Counted from the first letter of the stretch, positions 27,605 to 37,285 are shown. The stretch: DNA of 64,000 nt from SVEL01 sp964573715 (GCA_964573715.1 CAZNKR010000005.1:1-64000); one strand, 5' to 3'. Made by a program: numbers and translations. The notes: a model not told the origin generated them from the letters alone.

Positions 27605-29959
27605 TTACTGGTTCCAAAATTTATCAAGTAAATCTGTTATATTTTGACTATCCGTAGTAATTACATCATCCCATTCTCTTGGAAACAGTGACATATATGA
27701 TCTTTCCATAAATCTATCATCTAATAAAATGATTACACCCTTATCATCATCCGTTCTTATTACTCTTCCGGCGGCCTGCAATACTTTATTCATTCCTGGA
27801 ATTTTATAAGAATAATCAAAACCATTCTTCCCTTCATTTTTGAAATAGTCTGAAATTAATTCTCTTTCTTTGCATATTTGAGGCAGACCAGTTCCCACAA
27901 TAATGGTTCCAATTAGCATATCTCTTTTTAAATCAATACCTTCCGAAAAAATCCCCCCCATTACACAAAATCCTACTAACGTTTCTTCAACTTCGTTTTC
28001 AAAGGATCTTAAAAATTCCTCTCTATCCATTTCTTTCATGGAATTTTCCTGTAGAATAATATTAGCTCTCGTGTCTAATCCTAATTTGCATGCTGCATCA
28101 TATATATCCTGTAGCATTTTATAAGACGGAAAAAAGACTAAGTAATTTCCCTTTTTTGCTGTAACCACATTAAGAATATAATTTGCAATTTTCTCATATT
28201 CTTTCGGTCCTCGTCTTGTATACTTACTTGTAACATCACTACCTATGGCAATCATTCTGTTTTTTTTATCAAAAGGGGAGTCTATATATACTGCGTAATC
28301 CTCTATATTTCCTGTAAGTAGCTTTTTATAATAATTTACTGGTAATAATGTTGCCGAAAAAAATATAGTGCTAATGGTTTTTCCCATACATTCCTTTAAT
28401 CTAACAGAAGGATTTATGCACATAAGTTTCACAAAAAACCTTCCATCATCACCAATCATTCCATATATTTCGTAGTTTTCATCTAAAACATCTAAAACTG
28501 TCAAAAAGTTTTTAGCACAAAAATAGAAATCTAATACATCTTCCTTCCCATCAAAATCCCCATGCTCTTCTGTGTATTTCTCGAAGTTTTGGGTAAATCT
28601 CATTAATGGCATTATCATTTCATCTACTGTTGGTAAAATCATAAATCCATTATCGCACTGTCTTTTATATGAAAGCATTGCTCTATTTAATTTCTCAAGA
28701 CTCGCTGTTACTCTCTTATTTTTAGATGCAAACACCTTTTTGGTTTCAAGTACATCCTCCTTAACTAAAACTTGGGAATACATTTCTCTGGCACGATCTA
28801 CAAGATTATGAGCTTCATCAACTAAAAACATATATTTACCATTAACTGTATCACCAAAATATCTTTTCAGTCGTACACTTGGATCAAATGCGTAGTTATA
28901 ATCACAAATAATAGCATCCACCCAATTAGATACGTCCAAATTCATTTCAAAAGGGCATACATTGTGTTTGTTTGCATATTCCAATATTTTTTCCCTTGTA
29001 ATATCCGACTCCGTTGTTATTAAGTCATATATTGCATCATTTATTCTATCATAATGTCCTTTTGCAAAGCTGCAATAATCAGGATTGCACTTTGTTTCCT
29101 CCATCATACACATTTTATCTTTTGCTGTAATAGTCACTGACTTGATACAAAGTCCAGACTTTCTAAGTATATTAAATGTTTCTATTGCCACACTACCGGT
29201 AATAGTTTTAGCTGTTAAATAAAACAGTTTGTCACAGATATCCTCGCCCATTGCTTTTACTGCTGGAAATATTGTAGAAAGTGTTTTACCAATACCTGTA
29301 GGGGCCTGAACAAATAGATCCACACCCATTCTAGCAGCCTTATAAACATTTATTGCCACTTCTTTTTGTCCACTTCTGTATTTATATGGAAACTCTAGAT
29401 TTCTTGCCGTGGATACTGTAAGATTTTTATTTTCAAATAGATAATTGGCCCATTTATAATACTCATCAGTAACTTGGGTAAACCACTGTTTTATATATGT
29501 GGCACTGAATTCTTCAACGAATCTTTTTATTTCTTCAGTATCCAAATTAACATAAGTCATTTGCACTCTAATAGATGGCAAATCCTTTTGTACTAAATAT
29601 ATATATGCATAACACATAGCCTGTGCTTTATGTATCAACACAGGCTCTGTAATATATTCAATATCTCTTTTAACGCCTTTAATCTCATCAATGGTGTATA
29701 TATCTCCATCAATGATTCCATCTGCTCTGCCTTCAACCACAATAGAAAACTTTTCATAAGGCATTTCCACCTTTAACGGAACTTCTGCATGATAATCTAG
29801 TTCCATTTGATTTTGTATCTTTCTATGTATCTTTGCGCCAGCTGCCATAGTGTCAGTGTCCATAGATGCCCTATGTCTATTGTCTAAATCTCCATGACGA
29901 AGAACAAATTCCACTAGATTTCGGACGGATATTTTAATTTCAGTAATGTCCGTTTCCAT
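27605..29959 (-). CDS. Rad3/XPD-like helicase with N-terminal PD-(D/E)XK nuclease-like domain
   Basis: A 784-residue DNA helicase of superfamily 2, DinG/XPD type. The first ~110 residues resemble a Cas4/RecB nuclease fold, with D80 in GRADGIIDG and E92/K94 in IDEIKGVK giving a D...ExK pattern. The helicase part has Walker A APTGIGKT (about 219-226), an Fe-S region with four spaced cysteines (near 285-345), DEAHNLVD (near 378) and the C-terminal QAAGRVIR. A role in DNA repair or replication restart is likely; nuclease activity is inferred from motifs only. It is followed by purL after 120 bases. Confidence 0.88.
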   Translation of the reverse strand: METDITEIKISVRNLVEFVLRHGDLDNRHRASMDTDTMAAGAKIHRKIQNQMELDYHAEVPLKVEMPYEKFSIVVEGRADGIIDGDIYTIDEIKGVKRDIEYITEPVLIHKAQAMCYAYIYLVQKDLPSIRVQMTYVNLDTEEIKRFVEEFSATYIKQWFTQVTDEYYKWANYLFENKNLTVSTARNLEFPYKYRSGQKEVAINVYKAARMGVDLFVQAPTGIGKTLSTIFPAVKAMGEDICDKLFYLTAKTITGSVAIETFNILRKSGLCIKSVTITAKDKMCMMEETKCNPDYCSFAKGHYDRINDAIYDLITTESDITREKILEYANKHNVCPFEMNLDVSNWVDAIICDYNYAFDPSVRLKRYFGDTVNGKYMFLVDEAHNLVDRAREMYSQVLVKEDVLETKKVFASKNKRVTASLEKLNRAMLSYKRQCDNGFMILPTVDEMIMPLMRFTQNFEKYTEEHGDFDGKEDVLDFYFCAKNFLTVLDVLDENYEIYGMIGDDGRFFVKLMCINPSVRLKECMGKTISTIFFSATLLPVNYYKKLLTGNIEDYAVYIDSPFDKKNRMIAIGSDVTSKYTRRGPKEYEKIANYILNVVTAKKGNYLVFFPSYKMLQDIYDAACKLGLDTRANIILQENSMKEMDREEFLRSFENEVEETLVGFCVMGGIFSEGIDLKRDMLIGTIIVGTGLPQICKERELISDYFKNEGKNGFDYSYKIPGMNKVLQAAGRVIRTDDDKGVIILLDDRFMERSYMSLFPREWDDVITTDSQNITDLLDKFWNQ

Positions 29960-29987
29960 CGCTTCTCCTATATATTTACCAACTTAT

Positions 29988-30218
29988 TTATTCATTAAAT
30001 TCTACTGTAACAAAGAAACCTCTCTCTGTTTCATGAATATTCTTTACAATTCCATGGTTGCTTTTTAGTCTTTCCCTAAACTGATAATTTGCTGACATAG
30101 CCACTGCTGGCTCTAATGTATAAAAATAACTACTTGGAAGCTTTCCTTCTGAAATTTCAACTTCTTGACCTACGGTAACTAGTCCCTCACGCTCCATTTT
30201 AAATTCCATTTCTCTCAT
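29988..30218 (-). CDS. Small conserved-looking protein of unknown function
   Basis: A 76-residue soluble protein, basic in the middle, with predicted strands and no known motif (ends in GFFVTVEFNE). It lies between greA and the nuclease-helicase with short gaps (42 and 28 bases) and has an AAGG site. I do not recognise it. The context suggests expression with the greA-helicase group. Confidence 0.65.
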   Translation of the reverse strand: MREMEFKMEREGLVTVGQEVEISEGKLPSSYFYTLEPAVAMSANYQFRERLKSNHGIVKNIHETERGFFVTVEFNE

Positions 30219-30260
30219 AATGATGCCTTTCCTTATTCTAACGAAAATAAATTTATTCTT

Positions 30261-30764
30261 TTAAAAGCTTCTAATTGAATCTTCTGTATCATCTAAAGAT
30301 TTATCAATCTTTTTAATTTCAACCTTGTAGCTAATATCATCATTCACCTTCACAGTTACTACATCAAAAACCTTGTGCCCAACAATTGCTTTTCCAATTG
30401 GAGATTCTATACTAATATATCCTTTAAGGGAATTTCCTCGTACTGAAGTAACTAACTTATAAGTTTCTGTAATATTATCATCAATAAAAAATAATTCTAC
30501 TAAATTGTTTATTCCCAACTCATCATCCTTTGATTTATCCGAAACAATTTGTGCGTTTTTTATCATTCGTTCTAAATATCTAATACGACTTTCGTTTTTA
30601 TTCTTATCACGTTTAGCAGCATAATATTCAAAATTTTCGCTTAAATCCCCTTGAGCTCTAGCCTCTTTTACTGCCTCAATGGCTTCTTTTCTAACTACAA
30701 GTTTTCTATGTTCTATTTCATCCTTAATTTTCTTAATATCATTTTCAGTCAGCTTTTCACTCAT
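30261..30764 (-). CDS. greA: Transcription elongation factor GreA family
   Basis: Releases stalled RNA polymerase by stimulating RNA cleavage. The 167 residues show the N-terminal coiled coil with the acidic tip ARAQGDLSENFEYYAAK and a C-terminal FKBP-like domain (SPIGKAIVGHKVFD). It is a little longer than usual (about 158), with a short acidic extension at the C-terminus. The ATG has an AAGGAG site inside the end of the upstream radical SAM gene, which it overlaps by 8 bases. Confidence 0.93.
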   Translation of the reverse strand: MSEKLTENDIKKIKDEIEHRKLVVRKEAIEAVKEARAQGDLSENFEYYAAKRDKNKNESRIRYLERMIKNAQIVSDKSKDDELGINNLVELFFIDDNITETYKLVTSVRGNSLKGYISIESPIGKAIVGHKVFDVVTVKVNDDISYKVEIKKIDKSLDDTEDSIRSF

Positions 30765-31725
30765 TTTTGTGCACTCCTTCTAAATCAAATTCTGGTATAA
30801 AACTTTCCTTTGCCGTGTCTCCTTCCTGAATAAATGCATTACTAACTCCAAGTTCTAATGCATATGAAACAACCTTTTCATATTCTCGTTTCGTAATCTT
30901 TCTAGATAGCTCGGGATATTTTTCAATATCAAGACCCTTCCACGGAGTATATTGATTCATTACACTTATAAATATTTTATCACTATATTTAGAATAAAGG
31001 TACTCTATTATTTTTTTCGAATCTTTTGTATGTCCTGGAAGTATCAAATGCCTTACAATGACTCCTTTTTTTAGTAATCCATTATCATCAAATTCAGGAG
31101 TACCTACCTGTCTAACCATTTCTTCTACAGCATCGCATGCCACCTCAAAGTAATCTGGAGCATTAGAATAAATTTGTGCAAGATTTGTGTCATAATATTT
31201 AAAATCCGGTAGATATATGTCGATTAATCCCTTTAATAATGCAAGATATTCCTTCTTTTCATAAGAGCTTGTATTATACACAAAAGGAATCTTAATACCT
31301 TGCTTTTTTGCAAGTATTATTGCCTCTCGTATTTGAAGAATATAATGTGTTGGTGTAACCAGATTAATATTGTTAGCACCTTTCTTTTCTAATTCAAAAA
31401 AAATTTCTACCAACCTTTCTGTGGAAATTGTTTCGCCCTTATGTCCAATTGCAATATCTCTATTTTGGCAAAAAACACATTTAAGTGAACATCCTGAAAA
31501 AAATATAGCTCCTGAGCCTTCTTTTCCTGAAATACATGGTTCTTCCCAAAAATGAAGAGCCGCCCTGGCCACTACAATATCACTTGTTTCTTTGCAGTAG
31601 CCTAATTTACCTCTATATCTATGTGCTCCACAGTCTCTTGGACATAAATTGCACTTAAAATTCAGTGGATTTTTCATGTATTTAATTATTTCTCCATTTC
31701 TATTCATTCGTATTAATAACGCCAA
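30757..31725 (-). CDS. Radical SAM protein, PflX-like (COG1313 type)
   Basis: About 320 residues, related to pyruvate formate-lyase activating enzymes but of the uncharacterised PflX type. It has an N-terminal four-Cys cluster (CNLCPRDC plus a later Cys in KLGYC) and the radical SAM triad CSLKCVFC (near residues 79-86). The start is uncertain: TTG at 31725, ATG at 31707 and ATG at 31677 are possible, and none has a strong ribosome site. The same frame stays open for over 200 bases upstream without a start codon. No partner glycyl-radical enzyme is nearby, so the target is unknown. Confidence 0.85.
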   Translation of the reverse strand: MALLIRMNRNGEIIKYMKNPLNFKCNLCPRDCGAHRYRGKLGYCKETSDIVVARAALHFWEEPCISGKEGSGAIFFSGCSLKCVFCQNRDIAIGHKGETISTERLVEIFFELEKKGANNINLVTPTHYILQIREAIILAKKQGIKIPFVYNTSSYEKKEYLALLKGLIDIYLPDFKYYDTNLAQIYSNAPDYFEVACDAVEEMVRQVGTPEFDDNGLLKKGVIVRHLILPGHTKDSKKIIEYLYSKYSDKIFISVMNQYTPWKGLDIEKYPELSRKITKREYEKVVSYALELGVSNAFIQEGDTAKESFIPEFDLEGVHKNE

Positions 31726-31928
31726 ATTGTCAATAACTAGTCCTACAAATCCTGTAACACAAATATCTGCTAGATAATCTATTTCGTTAAGAAATTCATC
31801 AAATGTTTTATTTTCAGTGTTTTTACTAATTATTTCAAAGTTCTGAGATGTTACTAAATCAGTATCATCAATATCACTTGTACTATTTTGCGTACATCCA
31901 CATAATGCTATTTTTTGTCGATAACCAT
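31726..31928 (-). pseudogene. Open upstream extension of the PflX-like gene, broken by one base
   Basis: The radical SAM frame continues upstream from 31725 to about 31938 with no stop but with no ATG, GTG or TTG. An ATG at 31926-31928 lies in the neighbouring register and hits a stop after six codons, right at a run of six A (31911-31916 on the minus strand). One extra A there would join the ATG to the open frame and add about 68 residues (starting MVIDKKIALCGC). It may be a sequencing error, a phase-variable tract or a decayed 5' end. Confidence 0.4.
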
Positions 31929-31956
31929 AAAAAGTTCTCTATCAAAAACCTGTTAA

Positions 31957-31987
31957 CAAAAAAACAAGCATGTAATATGCTTGTTTT
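31957..31987 (-). terminator. tRNA-Trp terminator
   Basis: An 11-bp perfect stem (31977-31987 / 31961-31971) with a 5-base loop followed by seven U on the minus strand, just after the tRNA-Trp gene. Confidence 0.88.
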
Positions 31988-31993
31988 AGATAA

Positions 31994-32064
31994 CAGGGGC
32001 GGAAGGAATCGAACCATCCTCTGGAGTTTTGGAGACTCTTATTCTACCGATGAACTACGCCCCT
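31994..32064 (-). tRNA. tRNA-Trp (CCA), slightly irregular
   Basis: The 71-base cloverleaf has a perfect 7-bp acceptor stem (AGGGGCG / CGCCCCT), discriminator G, D loop with GG, anticodon loop CTCCAAA with anticodon CCA, and TTCGATT T-loop; CCA is not encoded. Two stems are imperfect: A27-C43 in the anticodon stem and U51-U63 in the T stem. The variable loop is four bases. It is probably functional, and is the expected effector of the trp T-box, but a degenerate copy cannot be ruled out. Confidence 0.88.
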
Positions 32065-32180
32065 AAAATATATAGGCCAGTTTGAACTGCCCTATATTTA
32101 TATCATATTAACGAGTAACTGTCAACTGAATTTTGATATCGTTTTAGATAAAGTTTCATATTGTTTTACATTAAATCTTC

Positions 32181-32843
32181 TTAGTTAGTTTCAATTTCAT
32201 CTTCATTATATGTACCTAACGTTGTTCTAGCCTTATCTGTAATATCTCTTTGGTATGCAATCTCATTTTCCATATTTCTAGAAACATCATTGGCTACATT
32301 TGCTGCGTCTAATACCTTAGATAATAAATCTCCAACTCCTTGAGCCATCTTATTCTGTTCCTCAGCATTGGCATATATCTCATCCATCGAATCTACCATG
32401 CCATTTACATATTCTTGAACTTCACTTATCTTTGTTGCAATATCGGCTGATGAATTCTTGGTTTGGCTTGCAAGAGTCTGTACTTCTTGAGCTACTACAG
32501 CAAATCCTCTACCATGTTCACCTGCTCTAGCTGCTTCAATAGAAGCATTAAGAGATAAGATATTTGTTTTGTTTGCAATACCAGAAATAACCTTTGCAAA
32601 ATCTGCAATAACATTTGATACTTCCTTCATCTGGTCTATGCACTGCTGGGAAGCTTTAACTGAATCATTAAGGTCATCAATTTTTTTAATCAAAACATCT
32701 ATCTCACTAATACCATCCTTTACAAGGTTAAGTGAAGTATCTGATGAATTAATAACATCAAAAGCATTTTTCTCTAGCTTAAGTTGTGATGCATCTAAAT
32801 CTTCAACTATCTTCATTACTTCATTTACTAACTGTGTACTCAT
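32181..32843 (-). CDS. Soluble methyl-accepting chemotaxis-like protein
   Basis: A 220-residue protein made almost only of the MCP signalling hairpin, with the tip NILSLNASIEAARAGEHGRG and flanking coiled coils. There is no membrane segment and no obvious sensor domain; the N-terminal ~50 residues are helical. Proteins of this kind may plug into chemoreceptor arrays or signal to a CheA-like kinase from the cytoplasm, but no che genes are in the window. A GGAGG site precedes the ATG. It lies 51 bases after radA. Confidence 0.85.
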   Translation of the reverse strand: MSTQLVNEVMKIVEDLDASQLKLEKNAFDVINSSDTSLNLVKDGISEIDVLIKKIDDLNDSVKASQQCIDQMKEVSNVIADFAKVISGIANKTNILSLNASIEAARAGEHGRGFAVVAQEVQTLASQTKNSSADIATKISEVQEYVNGMVDSMDEIYANAEEQNKMAQGVGDLLSKVLDAANVANDVSRNMENEIAYQRDITDKARTTLGTYNEDEIETN

Positions 32844-32894
32844 ATAACATGTCCTCCTAAATATAATGTGGAAATTTCTTTATATTCACGAACG

Positions 32895-34256
32895 CTATGC
32901 GTCCAAATACTTCACTGCTTCCTTAACATTGCTTATGCCTACAAGCTTGATTCCTGAAATCTTTTTGATTGAATCCACGGAAACTTGTGGCAAAATACAA
33001 GTTTCAAAACCTAATTTTTTAGCTTCTTGTACTCTTTGTTCTGCCATATTGACCGCTCTTACCTCTCCAGAAAGACCAACCTCACCAAAACAGATTGTTC
33101 TATCATCAACGAACCTGTCTTTATAGCTAGACATTATAGCTAACACAATAGCTAAATCCAATGCAGGCTCATTTATTTTTATGCCTCCAGCAATATTTAC
33201 ATATGCATCACATTGACCCAACTGATAACCTAGTCGTTTTTCAAGAACAGCCATTAATAAATTTACTCTATTGAAATCTGTACCAGCTGCTGTTCTTCTC
33301 GGCATTCCAAAATTCGTTCTGCAAACAAGTGCTTGAATCTCAACTAACATAGGTCTAGTTCCTTCAATAGAGCATGCAACAACTGAACCCGATGCCTTTT
33401 GTGGTCTTCCACTTAGCATATATTCCGAAGGATTTTTAACTTCTAATAAACCTTCTTGAACCATTTCAAAAACGCCTATCTCATTGGTAGAACCAAATCT
33501 ATTTTTCACACCTCGTAATATACGATATGCGGCATGTCTGTCACCTTCAAAATAAAGTACTGTGTCAACCATATGTTCTAACACTCTAGGTCCTGCCACA
33601 ACACCTTCTTTTGTTACATGGCCCACAACAAATATAGAAATCCCCATACTCTTTGCTATCTGCATAAGAATATTGGTTGATTCTCTAACCTGACTAACAC
33701 TACCTGGAGCAGATACCACATCTTCTCTGTACATTGTCTGAATGGAATCAATAACAACTACATCTGGCTTTGCACTCTTTATAATTTCCTCAATAATATC
33801 AAGGGATGTTTCACATAAAAGCTTCAAATTATCCGAAAAATTACCCATGCGGTTTGCACGAAGCTTAATCTGCTTCAATGATTCCTCGCCTGAAATATAT
33901 AATACTTCTTTGCCTGCACCAGATAAATTTTTACATACCTGAAGAAGTAAAGTAGACTTTCCAATACCAGGATCACCACCTACTAAAATAAGTGAACCTC
34001 TGACAATACCACCACCTAGAACTCTATCTAACTCTTCAAGTCCCGTTGTAGTTTTTGATTCATCCTCAAGAGAAATATCTGAAATGGGTGTCATAACAGC
34101 CTGTGTAATGCCTTTAATACCACTATTAGTAATTTTTTTCTTTTTAGGCTCTTCTACCATACTGTCCCATGCCCTACAAGCTGGACACTGACCCATCCAT
34201 TTTGCTGACTCATATCCACATTCCTTACAAAAGAATGCTGTACTACTTTTTGCCAT
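32895..34256 (-). CDS. radA: DNA repair protein RadA (Sms)
   Basis: RecA-like ATPase that drives branch migration in recombination and transformation. The 453 residues hold a C4 zinc finger (C10, C13, C24, C27), Walker A GGDPGIGKST (about 92-101), the RadA-specific KNRFG motif and a Lon-protease-like C-terminal domain. It follows clpC with one small gene between; clpC-radA neighbourhood is common in Firmicutes, though disA, usually next, is missing. Confidence 0.96.
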   Translation of the reverse strand: MAKSSTAFFCKECGYESAKWMGQCPACRAWDSMVEEPKKKKITNSGIKGITQAVMTPISDISLEDESKTTTGLEELDRVLGGGIVRGSLILVGGDPGIGKSTLLLQVCKNLSGAGKEVLYISGEESLKQIKLRANRMGNFSDNLKLLCETSLDIIEEIIKSAKPDVVVIDSIQTMYREDVVSAPGSVSQVRESTNILMQIAKSMGISIFVVGHVTKEGVVAGPRVLEHMVDTVLYFEGDRHAAYRILRGVKNRFGSTNEIGVFEMVQEGLLEVKNPSEYMLSGRPQKASGSVVACSIEGTRPMLVEIQALVCRTNFGMPRRTAAGTDFNRVNLLMAVLEKRLGYQLGQCDAYVNIAGGIKINEPALDLAIVLAIMSSYKDRFVDDRTICFGEVGLSGEVRAVNMAEQRVQEAKKLGFETCILPQVSVDSIKKISGIKLVGISNVKEAVKYLDA

Positions 34257-34273
34257 TCTGCCTCCAGTTAAGC

Positions 34274-34684
34274 TTACGCCTTAACAATCTTAACCTTTGT
34301 ATAACCATTGCTTGCTAATACACTAAGCATAACCTTACCACTAAGGTTGCTCTTTGTAGTGCCAGCATTTACACCATCAATATATAATGTATATTCTGTA
34401 TCACTATCAAGCTCTACTGTTATCTGTGAATCATTGGCAGCCTCTACAGCAAACTCCATACCAGCGTCTGTAAGTTTTAAATTATTAACGCTACTACCTG
34501 GAACTGATTCGTATATAAACAAACCATTCTTTTCAAGCTTTGTAATCTCATTATATGTTTTTACCTTGTATAAATCTCCATCAAACTCAAAGTCCGAAAC
34601 CTTTGTCTTTACATCAAGTAGATGATTACCAAAGCTAATAGAACCGTCACTTTCCACACGAATTATTTCTTCTACAACTGCCAT
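34274..34684 (-). CDS. Unknown beta-rich protein between clpC and radA
   Basis: A 136-residue soluble protein with no signal peptide and mostly predicted beta strands. It begins AVVEEIIRVESDGSISFG and its C-terminal half (SQITVELDSDTEYTLYIDGV and on) looks like a small sandwich fold. I do not recognise a characterised family. It has a GGAGG site and sits 17 bases upstream of radA, so the two are likely co-expressed. Confidence 0.75.
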   Translation of the reverse strand: MAVVEEIIRVESDGSISFGNHLLDVKTKVSDFEFDGDLYKVKTYNEITKLEKNGLFIYESVPGSSVNNLKLTDAGMEFAVEAANDSQITVELDSDTEYTLYIDGVNAGTTKSNLSGKVMLSVLASNGYTKVKIVKA

Positions 34685-34787
34685 TTTGTGCCTCCTGAAT
34701 TTTATATTCTTTTTTGTATTTCACGATAGAACTTCTGTCCTCAAATGATATTAAAATTATACAACAAATTGGGGGGATTTACCACCT

Positions 34788-37241
34788 TTATTTATTATTT
34801 TCAAACCGAAGTTTCTTGTCCTTTACCGATACTAATACTGTGTCATTAGACTTAATTTCTCCTAATAAAATTTTCTCCGCAAGTTCATCTTCTAACATTG
34901 TTTGTAATGCCCTTCTAAGTGGTCTTGCACCATACTTTTTATCAAAGCTTTTTTCAACAATGTGTTTTTTAGCCCCAGGAGTAAGTTTAAGAGAAATATC
35001 TAACTGTTTTTGTACTCTGCTCTCTATTTCTTTAAGCATAATACCAATGATTTTCATCATGTCATCCTTTGTTAATGAATGGAATACAATAATATCATCA
35101 ATTCTATTGATAAACTCTGGTTTAAACATTGTTTTGACAATATCCATAACATTCTTTTTCATAGCTTCATGATCTGCTTTTTCATCTGATGACATATCAA
35201 ATCCAAGTTTTTTAGGTTGCATTATCTTTTCTGCACCAGCATTTGAGGTCATAATCACTATTGTATTTTTAAAATCTACAACTCTGCCTTGAGCATCTGT
35301 TATTCTTCCATCATCTAGTACCTGTAGCAAAACATTAAAAACATCTGGATGAGCTTTTTCAATCTCGTCAAATAAAATAACCGAATATGGATTGCGACGT
35401 ACCTTCTCACTTAATTGTCCACCTTCATCAAATCCAACATATCCTGGAGGCGAACCTATCATTTTAGAAACACTATGTTTTTCCATATATTCGGACATAT
35501 CTACTCTAATAATAGCATTTTCATCTCCAAATACAGATTCTGCTAATGCCTTTGATAATTCAGTTTTGCCTACACCTGTCGGACCCAAGAACAAGAATGA
35601 TCCAGTTGGACGTTTAGGGTTTTTAAGACCTACTCTTCCACGGCGCACTGCTCTTGCCACTGCCTTAACAGCCTCGTCCTGACCAACTACTCTTTCATGA
35701 AGTGTCTTTTCAAGCTTTACAAGTCTGGCACTTTCTCCATCTGTAAGCTTCTTTACTGGAATCTTTGTCCAACCAGAAACCACTTCTGCAATTTCATTTT
35801 CAGAAACAGTAATTCTCTTGTGTTTTCTAGCGTTCTCCCATTTTTTGTTTAATTTTCTTAGTTCTTCAATTGTATCTTTCTTTTCTTTTTCAAGAATAGC
35901 AGCTTTTGCAAACTGCTCCTTTGAAATAAGCGATTCAATATCCTTGTTGATTAAAGAAAGTCTATCCTCTAGCTCTTCTAATTCTATTGGTTTTTTAAAG
36001 AATTTAAGGCTTAATCTTGATGCTGCTTCATCAATTAAGTCAATTGCCTTATCAGGTAAAAATCTGTCATTAATATATCTTTTTGACATGTTTGCAGCAG
36101 CCGCTATACTTTCATCAGAAATAATAACATTATGATATTCCTCATAACGGCTCTTTAATCCCTGTAATATTGCAATAGTTTCTTCTACCGTTGGTTCTTC
36201 AACTGTTATAGGCTGAAATCTTCTTTCTAGGGCAGCATCTTTTTCAAAATGCTTCCTATATTCGGCTATAGTTGTTGCACCTATTATTTGTATTTCACCT
36301 CTAGCAAGAGCTGGCTTTAAAATATTAGCAGCGTCCATGGCACCTTCTGCACCGCCTGCTCCAATAATAGTGTGAATTTCATCTATAAACAAAAGAACAT
36401 TTCCAGCATTTTTAACTTCTAAAAGTATTCTCTTTATCCTTTCTTCAAATTCACCTCTATATTTGGACCCTGCTACCATTGCAGAAACATCTAATGTAAA
36501 AATCTTTAGTCTGCTAATTTTTTCAGGCACTTCATTTTTAATTATTTTATTTGCTAACGCTTCAACAATTGCAGTTTTTCCAACACCAGGCTCTCCGATT
36601 AAACATGGATTATTTTTTGTTCTACGACAAAGTATCTGAATAACTCTTTCAATCTCATTTTTTCTTCCTACAACTGGATCAATCTTTCCTTCTTTTGCAG
36701 CCTCTATAAGATCTCGACTATATTGTCGTAATGTTCTTAATCCATCTTCATCCTTTGCCTTATTTGGCTTTCCATTAACGAAGCATTCCTTGGTTCTACT
36801 TGGGTCTTCGCCCATCGCTATAAGTAAATCAGCATACATTTTTTGGAGATTAACACCAAGTGTATTTAACAATCTAGGTGCTGCACTGTCTGTATCCTTT
36901 AATATTGCACATAGTATATGTTCAGTACCTATTAATTTTGATTTGTATAAAACTGCTTCCTTTGCGCTATTTTCAATCAGAACTTTTGCTTTAGGGGTTA
37001 ATCCTACCGGTTCTTTCACATCAACTGGTCTAACAGGGGAAATATATTGCTCTATAAGTTCCACAAGCATATCTGTCGTTATTTTATAATTGTTTAAAAC
37101 AGCATAAGCTACGCCCTCTTCAGCCATTGAAAGGCCCACTAATATATGTTCACTTCCAACATAACTATGATTAAGATTTATTGATGTTTGTTTCGCATAT
37201 TCTAATACTGATTTTGCACTTTTAGTAAATTTCTCTGCCAT
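34788..37241 (-). CDS. clpC: ATP-dependent Clp protease ATPase subunit ClpC
   Basis: AAA+ unfoldase that feeds proteins to ClpP. The 817 residues show two N-terminal Clp repeats (about 1-145), the first AAA module (Walker A GEPGVGKT, DEIHTIIG), a UVR-containing coiled coil (about 400-460) and the second AAA module (GPTGVGKT, FDEIEKAHPDV). The middle domain and UVR mark it as ClpC rather than ClpB. The usual ctsR-mcsA-mcsB genes are not upstream, and no CtsR box (GGTCAAA-type heptads) is seen, so its control must differ from Bacillus. Confidence 0.96.
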   Translation of the reverse strand: MAEKFTKSAKSVLEYAKQTSINLNHSYVGSEHILVGLSMAEEGVAYAVLNNYKITTDMLVELIEQYISPVRPVDVKEPVGLTPKAKVLIENSAKEAVLYKSKLIGTEHILCAILKDTDSAAPRLLNTLGVNLQKMYADLLIAMGEDPSRTKECFVNGKPNKAKDEDGLRTLRQYSRDLIEAAKEGKIDPVVGRKNEIERVIQILCRRTKNNPCLIGEPGVGKTAIVEALANKIIKNEVPEKISRLKIFTLDVSAMVAGSKYRGEFEERIKRILLEVKNAGNVLLFIDEIHTIIGAGGAEGAMDAANILKPALARGEIQIIGATTIAEYRKHFEKDAALERRFQPITVEEPTVEETIAILQGLKSRYEEYHNVIISDESIAAAANMSKRYINDRFLPDKAIDLIDEAASRLSLKFFKKPIELEELEDRLSLINKDIESLISKEQFAKAAILEKEKKDTIEELRKLNKKWENARKHKRITVSENEIAEVVSGWTKIPVKKLTDGESARLVKLEKTLHERVVGQDEAVKAVARAVRRGRVGLKNPKRPTGSFLFLGPTGVGKTELSKALAESVFGDENAIIRVDMSEYMEKHSVSKMIGSPPGYVGFDEGGQLSEKVRRNPYSVILFDEIEKAHPDVFNVLLQVLDDGRITDAQGRVVDFKNTIVIMTSNAGAEKIMQPKKLGFDMSSDEKADHEAMKKNVMDIVKTMFKPEFINRIDDIIVFHSLTKDDMMKIIGIMLKEIESRVQKQLDISLKLTPGAKKHIVEKSFDKKYGARPLRRALQTMLEDELAEKILLGEIKSNDTVLVSVKDKKLRFENNK

Positions 37242-37285
37242 GATTTCCCTCCTTCGTGTTTGCCTCTTATTTTAAATATTCCTAC

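Noticed and set aside
31848..32066. 72-codon plus-strand frame
   Set aside because: It covers the tRNA-Trp gene and its terminator in antisense.
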